NCBI RefSeq assembly: GCF_050003625.1
Contig: NC_134397.1
Span: forward strand, 192,903,063-192,967,062
Origin: Haematobia irritans
Lineage: Eukaryota > Arthropoda > Insecta > Diptera > Muscidae
Direction: 5' to 3'
DNA: 64,000 nucleotides
Positions 11,297 to 21,472 of this stretch are shown here, in pieces. Within the stretch, counting starts at the first letter, position 1. Each line of letters begins with the position of its first letter. The notes below the pieces were generated by a model. That model had not been told where the DNA came from. It did not search any database and saw only the letters and a program-made list of their open reading frames with translations. The translations under genes and the position numbers were made by a program.

Positions 11297-11370
11297 ATAT
11301 AAAAATAATATGCATTTAATACTAGCGACGCCATCTATGTGTCAGACCGGGGACTTATCAGCCAACCTGT
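11297..11370 (-). repeat. Inverted second Himar1 5' end
   Basis: On the minus strand it reads ACAGGTTGGCTGATAAGTCC, the canonical Himar1 inverted repeat, then CGGTCTGACACATAGATGG and ATTAAATGCATATTATT, matching the left end of the composite until about 11297. A TA follows at 11371. Confidence 0.9.
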
Positions 11371-13166
11371 TAACTGCAGGAATGCCAAAGTCGAAAAATC
11401 GACTTTTGAAATCATTAAATGCGACCAATCGAATTGAAATGGGAATTTCGTGGAGATATTTTTACGTTGAATTTTCATCTTGAAAAGTCGTTACTCATAT
11501 GATAAAAATTACTAACGATAAATTCAAAAATTCGATTATAAATTGAAAGGTGAATGGGATGTAGATCTTTTCATACTGAAAAATCTTAAAATCGTCGAAC
11601 TTCAGGCATGGGCTTTGTAGTGATCGCAATTGCCTCCAAATTTTAGAAATATACTTTTTGATTACAATCCCTAATTCAAGGTGGTCCGATTAGTATTTCA
11701 CCGATTAATGTTTCGCAAGCCGTACGATGAGCCCATCCCCGCCACTCGAGTGCTTTTCATATTTATTTATTTCATTTATTGATTAAAATTACTTCGGATT
11801 TGATTGAATTCGAACCGTTAGAAATGAGGGACTTTTTTTCAATGTTAGGGAATTTATTCCGACAAAAAATTATAAGACTGATTAACAGAAGTATTGTCCA
11901 TCGCTAGCTACGACCTTTTCTCATCTTTCAAGCTACACACGGATACCGGGACGAAAAACGGTTCATCTTTTGAGTCGATACACGAATCGACCCAATTCTT
12001 TTCTTCCTTGTAAGAGTGAAAATTCTAATCAGCCCAGTCAATGTCCATTTTAGGGTTACCAAAGAGATTTTTTACGGGTTTTGCAACATGTGTGCGAACC
12101 ATATCGTGTGGTGATAAACAAAATTGTGGTTGTTTATCACCACAAGTGTGAACTTTGTAACACTTTGTTTCATATATGTACTCTGAGTATGTCAGTCAAA
12201 TCAACGACAAATTTGCCGACGAACTATGTGTCTTCACTCACATTAATTATCTCTTTGTTATTATTCTTTATTCATATTTACTTCAATTTATTTCTTAGAC
12301 ATTTATGAGAATTTTATCTTATTAATACTCACAGCAAAGGTTTTCCATGAAAATAAACTTTCTAAAATAGAATTAGCTCAAAGGTCACACACAAATTGAC
12401 TCTCTCTTAGTACAGATGAATAATCGTTTAAATCTCGAAGTATATTTTCCTGATTTTTAAATTTCACTAAAAATTCTTGAAGTATTTTACTTTTCACCAA
12501 AAACTTATTTTAAACTACTGAAAAAAATGTCGACATGTGAATAGTTGCGAATACGTAAAAAACTATAAGAAATTAGAAATTTCTCCATACCGACAAAGTA
12601 AAAATATAATCAAATAGAATGATAAGAATAATGTCGTGTCCATAATCGGTGGAATATTTTATCGAACACTAATAACTTAGTAGATAAATAATGAGTTTTT
12701 TTTTTACAATATAAATATTGAACAATGATAATAAATTCATAAGAATCACCAACACCTGTTGAATGATAAAAAAATCGTAATAAAATTTCATGGATTCATA
12801 AATTTTTCATATCTGTATAGATGGCAATTGTGATTCAGTTAACGCAGTATTTGGTAATTTCTATATAAAAACCAAATGAGAGTGTGAACGAGTTTAGAAA
12901 TAATATTTTTAAATAGACAATTGAGTCAAAATCTCCCCCTGGATTCTAAAACAGAACGACGAGATATGACGCTAATTTTTAGACCGATGTGATTGTTCTC
13001 ACTAAGTTTTTGATTATGGTAACTCATTACTGCCAAGAATATAGCTGGCTGTAACGATACAAATGGTTTTGTTTACCAGTTTTTCATCTCAGTAGACATT
13101 CGTATTAGATGTATTTCCAGGAAAATAATAAAAAATTCCAGCTTTACGGAATGGAAGAAGAAAAAA
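11371..13166. other. AT-rich stretch, no gene recognised
   Basis: No known coding motif was recognised. A perfect 14-bp stem (GTGGTGATAAACAA with its complement) lies at 12108-12121 and 12130-12143. Confidence 0.45.
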
Positions 13167-13507
13167 CCCCTGCACTAGACCCCTGGGCTATATCTAAAAT
13201 ATTACCAAATTCTCAAGAGTCAAAGAAAAAGTGACCACCCGATTTATAAGGGCCTATATCGAAACCTGCACCGATATAACACATCTTCGAATTTGACCTG
13301 CTTGCAGAAAAAAACGAGTCGGGTAAATTTCTGCACGATTATCGAAGGCTGTAGAGTGATTAGAGCAGGCAGACGGACATCGCTAGATCGTTTTTAAACT
13401 TGATATGGTGGGAAATCGATATTTGTTTCAAAACCAATTGCTCTCCCATCATAGGGGGTGCGTATAACAGCCGAGTAATAGATACATAGAACGAAAAAAT
13501 ACTTTCC
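13167..13507 (+). repeat. DINE-like 3' block, first copy of direct repeat
   Basis: It starts with CTGCACTAGACCCCTGGGC and includes ACCTGCACCGATATAACACA, GCAGACGGACATCGCTAGAT and the closing CCCATCATAGGGGG hairpin, then GAACGAAAAAATACTTTCC. The content parallels the 3' block of family B elements. The same ~345-bp module recurs at 13709. Confidence 0.65.
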
Positions 13508-13708
13508 TCCGGAACGAATTTTTGTAGAAACAAAAAATCTCTTTGATATAAAATATTGGGTGCATTAATTACAAATGTGGGATTGATTACAGATGGCGTA
13601 GTTCATAGCTTTCATTTCACTCGACTGCCATAATTCGTCACAGATGTGCTCTCAATTTTAGTTGCCCGGCCATTATTCCCACGGTACTCCTGACTGTCGT
13701 CCAACTCT

Positions 13709-14085
13709 CCTGCACTAGACCCCTGGGCTATATCTACAATATTTTCAAACTCTCAAGAGTCAAAAAAAAGTGACCACCCTATTTATAAGGGTCTATATCG
13801 AAACCTGCACCGATATAACACATCTTCGAACTTGACATGCTTGCAGACAAAAACGAGTCGGGTAAATTTCTGCACGATAGAGTTATTATCGAAGGCTGTA
13901 GAGTGATTAGAAAAGGTGGACGGACATCGCTAGATCGTTTTCGAATATCACCCTTATCAACAATATATAATCTTTATATGGTAGGAAATCCATATTTCGA
14001 TTTGTTACAAAACCAATTGCTCTCCCATCATAGGGGGGGCTTATAACAGCCGAGTAATAGATACATAGAACGAAAAAATACTTTC
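13709..14085 (+). repeat. DINE-like 3' block, second copy of direct repeat
   Basis: It repeats the 13167-13507 module with point differences and a few extra bases (for example GATAGAGTTATTATCGAAGG). Both copies end GAACGAAAAAATACTTTCC. The 200-bp spacer ends TGACTGTCGTCCAACTCTCC, and a related TGTCATCCAACTTTCC follows the second copy, so the duplicated unit is longer than the module itself. Confidence 0.65.
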
Positions 14086-14139
14086 CTTGGACTGTCATCC
14101 AACTTTCCTTGGGTAGTTCTCGAGTCTTTATCTTATCTG

Positions 14140-14867
14140 GGTCACCCTTCCGTCCGTTTCATTAGTCCAAATCGCTTTATATGCCTCCTGGCTTTGTGTT
14201 TTCTAAATTCTCTTCCCTCTGTGCTTTTACGTTTCTTTCTATTCCCAGCATGTCCCGGCACCCATATGATGCGAATCCTGTCGTATGCCAAGTATTCGTT
14301 GATCATGCTTTTGCATTCTAATGTGGTTGGCGATCGCACCGTAATGTCTGCTATTGCCTAAATTTCCCTCCAGGAATCTGTGCAAATATCCACATTTTGT
14401 GGCCGGGTTTTATTTCCGAGTCATTTAACACATTCCGTTATGGCTCGCAAATTGTGGTGTGGTCCGGTAATGGGAATAGGATCTCGGTGTCTGAGTCCTC
14501 CACATATACGCTCAGTCCTGTCCTCTTAGCCATCTTTAATCCATCGACGTAGCAGTTAGTTTCCTTTGGTATCTGTTCTTAGGTCCCATATTCCCAGGAT
14601 CATCTTACTGGCGTAAGAATGTCGTATTCGGCAGCTATGACCACTTCGGGTACATGATCATGGATTATTGTGGCTATATGGCGGCTAGGCTTTTGGTCTA
14701 TTCTATGTTGCACTTCCTTTCATCGACGCCTATGTCAATATTGGCCTTATTACGCTCTCATATATCCAGAGCGCCACCATTGGATTCAGGCTCACCGCTC
14801 TTCTTCATCTCTGTAGGCTTTCTCAATCCCCAGCTTCCTGTATAAAATTATTCCTTCCTTCCTCTCA
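14140..14867 (-). pseudogene. LINE remnant with RNase H domain
   Basis: Read on the minus strand, 14142-14339 encodes SPTTLECKSMINEY and RIRIIWVPGHAGN, the typical end of the RNase H domain of insect non-LTR retrotransposons. Higher coordinates supply earlier parts in other frames, including a TGLSVYVEDSDTEILFPLP-like stretch of the RNase H start. Frames are broken throughout. The clade (I, R1, LOA or Jockey) cannot be settled by eye. Confidence 0.75.
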
Positions 14868-14871
14868 TCGA

Positions 14872-15393
14872 CGCCTAAACTCAAAAAAAGTGAACTCACT
14901 ATTTCACTAAAGCCAATTTAACTATATTTTAGTTCATGAAATTATTATATTTGGAGAAAGTTTCATTTACTCTAATAATTTTTTGCGTACGTTAGTTAAA
15001 TGAACTAAAAGACGGGAAAAAATTATACACAAATGAAGTAAAAAGTTTTACTAAATTCGTACTTCTCACAAAATAGTTCATTATTTCTTTAAATTTGTAA
15101 ATTTTACTACAACAGCGTCCATCATGAACTTCGTATGTCACTAAAGACATTCTTGCATTTTTGAACTCCAATTTTTTCCTTCAAACTACAAAATTTTCTT
15201 TAAAAAGTGAAAAAAATTATTTATGTCTAATAAATTTTCTTGAATTTGTCGAAAAATATTTACTTATTTTTGTGATATTGGCGTGATGCCAGCGCTTGTA
15301 ATACTGTTTAGTTAAAAATTTCTAAAACTATTCAAAATTTTCTAAAATTAATCAAAAGTTTCCTTCCTGGTGGGTTCACTGTTTTTTCAGTGT
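14872..15393 (+). mobile_element. CACT-type MITE (TIR 'CACTCAAAAAAAGTGAAC')
   Basis: The ends are ACTCAAAAAAAGTGAACTCA and GTGGGTTCACTGTTTTTTCA, inverted repeats of one another. The interior has GTACGTTAGTTAAATGAAC and TGCCAGCGCTTGTAATACTG. Related copies lie at 27385, 32819 and 38072. It is inserted in the second of two tandem copies of a LINE segment. Confidence 0.8.
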
Positions 15394-15895
15394 ATGTCAG
15401 TATTGGCCTTATTACGCTCTCATATATCCAGAGCGTCACCATTGGATTCAGGATCACCGCTCTTCTTCTTCGCTGTAGACTTTCTCAGTCTCCAGCTTCC
15501 TGTATGAAATTATTCCTAAGTACTTTATTTTACAGGCACTGGAATTGTCTTGCCAAAAAAAAACTCGTTTCGATAAATAGGGCAATTTTAGACATTTTAG
15601 TGAATATAAAATATTCTGTCTTCTCCGGTTTAACATTGAGGCCCCTGGATCTTGTCCAGTTATATGCCATTCTCAACCTTTCTACCCTCCGTTCGCTGCA
15701 GAAGTATTATAACATCGTCTGCATAACAGGCGGGTTCAAATCCTTCCTTAGCGAGAATCCTTAGCAGGACGTGTTGTTACCCACAGTAGTGGCTATAGTA
15801 TACCTCCCTTTGAAACTCCCCGCTCTACATTGGTCATTATGGCCACAACATGAACTCTCCAGCTTATCCTTCTATTCCTAAGGATATGGAATAAA
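15394..15895 (-). pseudogene. LINE reverse transcriptase fragment with YADD motif
   Basis: On the minus strand near 15740-15690 the sequence encodes FEPACYADDVIILLQRTEG; the YADD box is the catalytic core of reverse transcriptases. Frames on either side are shifted. Bases 15394-15515 duplicate 14729-14855 (both read GGCCTTATTACGCTCTCATA), a local tandem duplication preceding MITE insertion. Confidence 0.8.
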
Positions 15896-16064
15896 AGATG
15901 AGGTCACCCGAAACAAAAATGTTTTACGTTCAAAGAAAACTTAAAATTTCGTTCCTTAGAAAAGAAAAGTTTTCTTTCAGTTTTGTAAGTCGGCTATGTC
16001 AATCAATTGTAATCAATCTGAGTTTTGATATATGTGTTTTTTTTTCTAACAATTGCAATAGCTA

Positions 16065-16353
16065 TACACACAAAAAAATTTCACGAAAATTTTTCCAATT
16101 AAAATTTTAATTGAGTTTTAAAAAATATTCAATTAAAAATTTAATTGATTCCACAAATTTTTTAATTGAAACAAAAATCAATCACAAAAATAATAGTATC
16201 AATTAATTTTTTAATTGGATCAATTAACTTTTTAATCGATCTTCAATTAATTTTTTGATTGATACTATCATTTCTGTGATTGAAGACATTTTAATTAAAA
16301 ATTAATTGTATCAATTAATTTCGTGATTGAATCAGAAATTTTTTTTGTGTGTA
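16065..16353 (+). mobile_element. AATT-type MITE, full copy
   Basis: It begins ACACACAAAAAAATTTCACG and ends AAATTTTTTTTGTGTG, with the AATT-rich blocks and TGATACTATCATTTCTGTG between. This copy shows both ends clearly and can serve as the family reference. Confidence 0.85.
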
Positions 16354-17639
16354 ATAAGTGGAAATAATAGATGCATTAAAACATAAAATATGTTTTCAAA
16401 TTTTTTTAGAATCATGGTGCGATTCACAAACTCTCTGGGTCTTTGAACACCCCTCATATTCATGGAAAAATTATTCGAAAAAGTTTATACGTTATCAAAA
16501 TCCAATCTATTCAAAAGAAAATGAAACATCTGTGAAATAGTGTAGTGTATACGTATATACAATAATTAAGTGGAATACATATTTAGGTGCTTTAGGTGAT
16601 TTCATTTTTTTTTTTTTAATTGACAAATTTTGTGTGAATATTGCTGCGAGTGATAATTTTAGTTAATAGATTAATAGTGACATTTAGGCTATATGTTTCA
16701 ATAACTATTAACAAAAAAAAATACATTTCTACTTGAAATATTTGAAATATCGTCACCTGGTGATGATGGACCCGGGCTGTAGCTTAAACTATCGGTTGAT
16801 GACAATTTGGGCAAGTGGGCAGTTTTTAAAGATGACCGTCGCATGAATTTGAATTCAAAAGCTAAATTGATATAAATGGGAGTCTTTTATTGGTATACAT
16901 TCTTCAATGTGGGACATGAATGACTATAGTTAGTAAAAACGATTTTTTTATTTTTATAATCACAAAATAAACAAACATTTATACAAATATGATAAAACCA
17001 AAAAAAAAAAAAACCGTAGGGACAAATGATGTACATACATAAATAATACAATAAAAAAATGAATACCCAAAAAAAAAATGGAATAAAGGGAAAAGAAACA
17101 AAAACAGCAACATAAAAATATTTGTTTAATAAATTGCTGCGAATTTGAAGACGTACCATAGACTGGCAAATTGTCATACAAGCGAAAGAAAAAAAACTAT
17201 ATTTTAGTGTCTTCATTTACCGCATTCCGGTGTCAATTCTTTCCTTCCGGTACAAGTTTTGGGCAAAATCCACAACTATCTAATACACTATTTTATTCTT
17301 AATGATAAGCAAATGTGGGTTTAGTCATTCCGCGAGCAATGAAAACATTTACATCAAAATGTTTGCTTTTCATAGAGTGTATTAAAATATTGTTTGTGAT
17401 TTTGGATTAATGGAAAGGGTCAAGGCAAATCTTATCAATATTCAAAGGCATAAGGGAATTTTGAAAATTATGAATTGAGATAACGCCGTGTAATACTGGC
17501 AGATCGATGGTTCTAAAGATTTTGCCTTTACACCAATGATTTTGGTATTGATTCCGAACCAAAGAAGCGGAGGATTGAAGAAACCATAATTTTAGGAAAT
17601 TTGAGTTTTGTGAACTTGATTCTAAGAAATAAATTTTCA
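16354..17639. other. AT-rich stretch, no gene recognised
   Basis: No coding motif was recognised. Near 17515-17560 'TTTGGTATTGATTCCGA' matches a segment of the TTTACTTGGATCC MITE family, so part of this is probably an old MITE fragment. Confidence 0.4.
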
Positions 17640-18300
17640 TTTTATTCACTTTTCAACTTTTTTCTTCATGTGTTATCAAAGTCCTTTTTAAACGTGTTAA
17701 TGAAAACTTAAATTTGCAAATTCAAACTCGACTTTAAGTAGAAATAATGCTATGTTTTAAATAAACATCGTCTTTAAGATAAATTGTTTTACCCAAGATG
17801 CAAAAAGACAACAAATTTAAAGACAAGTTCATTAATTTTGAAGAATTTTTCAGAGTTATTAAAACCAAGAGAACCTTAGTCAAATAAAATTTTCTTTCGT
17901 GTAAAGATAACCATATGATCACTTCAAACATGTTTCAAGATCAAAGTGTTATTTTTGTATGGTGACCATGTAACATGTTTGTCACTAAAATGTTATTTTC
18001 TCGTCAAATATAACCTGCTTGCCGAAATCAAATACATGATTTCCGAGAAAATAACATGGCTGCGAAAACCATGTTACATGGTCACCACCCAAAAATAACA
18101 TTTTGCTCTTAACACATGTTTGAGGTGATCATATTCCTTCTCTGGGTGTATAGGGCCATAACGACTTCATTGAAAAGTTTATCGAGTTTTGGGCAAGGGA
18201 AAAAACTTTTTATCAGAGAAATGCGTCTTCTATGCTAAGCAAAATTAGCATTCGTATTTTAAGGACATGAAATCTTTAGCCTCCCGACAATATTTTTTTT
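17640..18300 (+). mobile_element. Family E MITE, interrupted by a foldback element
   Basis: It shares CAAATTCAAACTCGACTTTAAG, TAAAGACAAGTTCATTAATTTT, ACGACTTCATTGAAAAGTTT and GAGAAATGCGTCTTCTATGC with copies at 38500-38916 and 21311/22863-23105. It ends at a GACAATATTTTTTT. The middle (17895-18146) is a separate inverted-repeat element. Confidence 0.65.
17895..18146. mobile_element. Foldback MITE with ~70-bp inverted arms
   Basis: Arms at about 17909-17978 and 18069-18138 are inverse copies sharing ATGATCACTTCAAACATG, AATGTTATTTTTG and TGGTGACCATGTAACATG. The ~90-bp centre has a smaller imperfect inverted repeat around AAATGTTATTTTCTCG. A single arm of the same family stands alone at 43257-43321. 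Confidence 0.75.
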
Positions 18301-18344
18301 TTTTCAAAGTACTACATTATTTCTCTAGAATTTTTTGTCAAAAT

Positions 18345-18905
18345 TTTTCTCTACAGAAAATTTCGTCAAATTTTTTTCAATAGAAAATTTTGTCAGTTTT
18401 TTTTCTATAGAATTTTTTTTTTCTATAGAAAATAGAAAATTTTGCCAAAATTTTTTTCTATAGAAAATTTGTCAATTTTTTTCCTATAGAAAATTTGTCA
18501 ATTTTTTTATATAGAAAATTTTGTCAAAATTTTTTTCTATAGAAAATTTTGTCAAAATTTTTTTCTATAGAATTTTTTTATAGAAAATTTTGTCAAAATG
18601 TTTTTCTGTAGAAAATCTTGTCAAAATTTTTTTCTATAGAAAATTTGATCAATTTTCTTTTCTGTCACATTTTTTTTCATAGAAAATTTGATCAATTTTT
18701 TTCTATAGAAAATTTTGTCAATTTTTTTTTCTATAGAATATTTTGTCAACATTTTTTTTCTATAGAAAATTTTGTCAATATTTTTTTCTATAGAAAATTT
18801 GGTCACATTTTTTTCCATAGAAAATTTGATCAAATTTTTTCTATAGAAAATTTTTTTCTATAGAAATTTTTTTCAAATTTTTTCAATAATAATAATTTTT
18901 TTTTT
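18345..18905 (+). repeat. Array of ~29-bp TTTCTATAGAAAATTTTGTCAA repeats
   Basis: The unit combines the palindrome TTTCTATAGAAA with AATTTTGTCAAAATTTTT; about 18 degenerate units occur. Array sequence resumes at 20397 after a family C element, so that element inserted into the array. Confidence 0.85.
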
Positions 18906-20396
18906 TAATATTTATACCCTTCACCACTACTGTGGTACAGGGTATAATAAGTTTGTGCATTTGTATGTAACGCCAAGAAGGAGTAATCATAGACCAACCT
19001 TTTAGTATACGGATCGGCTTAGAATTAAATTCTGAGTCGATATTGAATCGGTTCAGATTTAGATATAGCTGCCATATATATTTTTCACCGATCTGGTCAT
19101 AATTGGCGTGTATATCAACCGATCTTCCTCAAATTCCGTACATCCGAATATTTTATGAGTCTCGAAAAATTTGCAAAATATCAGCCAAATCGGTTCAGAT
19201 TTAGATATAGCTCCCATAAATAGCTTTCGCCCGATTTACACTCATTTGCCAACAGAGGCCAATTTTTTGCTCCGATTTAGTTGAAATTTTGCATAGGGAG
19301 TAGAATTAGCATTGTAACTATGCGTGCCAAATTTGGTTGAAATCGGTTCAGATTTGGATATATCTCCCATATATAGCTTTCGCCCGATTTACACTCATAT
19401 GACTACAGAGGCCAACTTTTAACTCCGATTTAGTTGACATTTTACACAGGGAGTAGAATTAGCATTGTAGCTATGCGTGCCAAATTTGGTTGAAATCGGT
19501 TCAGATTTAGATATATCTCCCATGTATAGCTTTCACCCGATTTACACACACAAAAAAATATTTTTCTGTTTCAATCACGAGATTAATTGATCCAATTAAT
19601 TTTTTAATTGAAATGTCTTCAATCACAGAAATGATGTATCAATTAAAAAATTAATTGACAGTCAATTAAAAAATTAATTGATCCAATTAAAAACTGAATT
19701 GATACTATTAATTTGTGTGATTGATTTTGATTTCAATTAAAAAATTTGTAGAATCAATTAAATTTTTAATTGAATATTATTTAAAACTCAATTAAGATTT
19801 TAATTGGAAAATTTTTCATAAAATTTTTTTCTGTGCACCCATATGACCACAAAGGCCAATTTTTAACTCCGATTTAGTTGAAATTTTGCACAGGGAGTAG
19901 AATTAGCATTGTTGCTATGCGTGCCAAATTTGGTTGAAATCGGTTCAGATTTAGATATAGCTCCCATATATATGTTTTTCTGATTTCGACAAAAATGGTC
20001 AAAATACCAACATTTTCCTTGTAAAATCGCCACTGCTTAGTCGAAAAGTTGTAAAAATGACTTTAATTTTCCTAAACTTCTAATACATATATATCGAGCG
20101 ATAAATCATAAAAAAACTTTTGCGAAGTTTCCTTAAAATTGCTTCAGATTTAAATGTTTCACATATTTTTTTACTAATATTGTGTTTCACCCTAGTGCAT
20201 TAGCCGACTTAAATATTGAGTCTATTCTGTCCAGATCGAGTGATATTTAAATGTATGTATTTGGGACAAACCTTTATATATAGCCCCTAACACATTTGAC
20301 GGATGTGATATGGTATCGAAAATTTAGATCTACAAAGTGGTGCAGGGTATAATATAGTCGGCCCCGCCCGACTTTAGACTTTCCTTACTTGTTTTT
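18906..20396 (-). mobile_element. Family C DINE-like element, complete
   Basis: Read on the minus strand it begins CAAGTAAGGAAAGTCTAAAG, GTCGGGCGGGGCCGAC, then TATACCCTGCACCACTT, and ends 'CTGTACCACAGTAGTGGTGAA' + GGGTATAAA. Between lie 153-bp repeats; the phrase GCCAA..CTCCGATTTAGTTG recurs at 19258 and 19411. An AATT MITE is nested at 19544-19837. The layout (5' palindrome, central 153-bp repeats, complementary subterminal blocks) matches families A and B although the sequence differs. Confidence 0.75.
19544..19837 (-). mobile_element. AATT-type MITE nested in family C
   Basis: It interrupts a 153-bp unit between GATTTACAC and CCATATGACCAC, which are contiguous (with T for C) in the neighbouring unit. 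Ends are ACACAAAAAAATA and AAATTTTTTTCTGTGC. Confidence 0.85.
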
Positions 20397-20472
20397 TCTA
20401 TAGAAAATTTTGTCAACATTTATTTCTATAGAAAATGCCAAAATTTTGTCAACATTTTTTTCTATAGAATTC
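20397..20472 (+). repeat. Continuation of ~29-bp TTTCTATAGAAA array
   Basis: Two to three further units follow the family C element, completing the array started at 18345. Confidence 0.75.
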
Positions 20473-21234
20473 TACCAACTGTGGCAACCGTGACCATGAT
20501 ACATTTTAAAATGTCCACCACTGTGTAGATCGTTAAACCATTACCAACCATTTTTCCATTACTTCGTTATCATTCCATACCAGAAATTGACGACGAAATA
20601 GAAAAATAAACTCGATTAAGAAATAAAAGAAGATGACGATGATGATGAATTTTATGAGGTCAGCAGAAGAGGACTTTCTATATCCTACGCAAATTCAAAA
20701 TTGTTCCATCTCTCCAACAACCATACTTCTCTCGCTGGACAGACTGGACTTTATACATGTAAAAATTCAATTCGCATCTGATAGATGGTGTCACTTCACA
20801 CACCAGCAAAGTGTTGCAATTTCCATGATAGGCATTCCAACAAAAACAAAACACGACTGCAGTCATTTAAAACCGTATTGATTTTTAATTAAAAGTTTCA
20901 GTTTTTCTTCATGCGCAACCAATTGGATTTTTCGATTGAGTTTGTTTTGTAAATAAGACAAAAGAGGAATGAAAGTTGGTGATTAATACTAAGCGGATAT
21001 TTTAATTTATACATATTTGTGGTTAAATGCTGTATATATAGCAGTCCTTAAAGTATAGTATACCGATACAAAAATAGATAGTATAGCTGAATTAAATGAT
21101 ATAGAATCATTTTGTTATAGTATTTTGATATTCAAAATATATTCTTGGAAACTCCGAGTGTAAGAATCAATAACACCAACACGTATTTAATAAATGATGG
21201 GCTTAAAGATTCTCCTTTAAAATAAATTAATGTA
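20473..21234. other. Non-repetitive stretch, no gene recognised
   Basis: Base composition is less biased than the flanks around 20630-20880, where an 82-codon frame is open, but no motif or splice context supports a gene. Confidence 0.4.
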
Positions 21235-21309
21235 AATTAAATTTCATTAAAATAAAATGTATTTTTTAAAACTTAATTGAAAAATTTTCGTGATTTTTTT
21301 TCTGTGTAC
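21235..21309 (-). repeat. AATT-type MITE, end fragment
   Basis: Only one end is present: TTAATTGAAAAATTTTCGTG then TTTTTTTCTGTGTAC. A similar fragment lies at 23325-23386. Confidence 0.6.
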
Positions 21310-21310
21310 A

Positions 21311-21472
21311 CAGGATTTTTTTTAATTAAAGTTTTTATAACTCGCTTTTTTCTGGACAATTTTAAATTTATTGAAAAACATGTCCTATATTTTAACGATT
21401 TTTTGCTTTTTAGTCAAGATGCACAGAAAGACAAAAAATTTAAAGACAATTTCATTAATTTTAAAGAACTTT
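21311..21472 (+). mobile_element. Family E MITE, left part
   Basis: GTCAAGATGCACAGAAAGAC and TAAAGACAATTTCATTAATTTT match the copies at 17760 and 38690. Homology continues at 22863 after a family A element. Confidence 0.6.

Larger units (their letters stand above)
8615..11370 (+). mobile_element. Composite Himar1 mariner element with two 5' ends
   Basis: The left end begins ACAGGTTGGCTGATAA right after a TA (8613-8614). The right end is its inverse, ending TTATCAGCCAACCTGT at 11370 before another TA (11371-11372). Homology between the ends runs about 70 bp, well beyond the usual ~28-bp inverted repeat, and the right end carries TCTGACACATAGATGG, the 5'-end version, not the 3'-end version (TCTAACAAAG) found in the copy ending at 54155. 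The right end is thus a second 5' terminus in inverse orientation. The element is about 2.76 kb, against about 1.3 kb for intact Himar1, and encloses a SINE, an AATT MITE and a minisatellite. Confidence 0.85.

Noticed and set aside
16887..17216. 109-codon Phe/Tyr-rich minus frame resembling a membrane protein
   Set aside because: It is the translation of A-rich runs; hydrophobicity follows from poly-T on the minus strand.
18618..18863. Open frames rich in FFSIENF/FFYRKF across TTTCTATAGAAA arrays
   Set aside because: Repeats of ~29 bp produce these peptides in several frames and strands; also at 23331, 24419 and 62647.
18345..18905. CRISPR array
   Set aside because: Units are contiguous and degenerate with no unique spacers or cas genes, and the DNA is eukaryotic.
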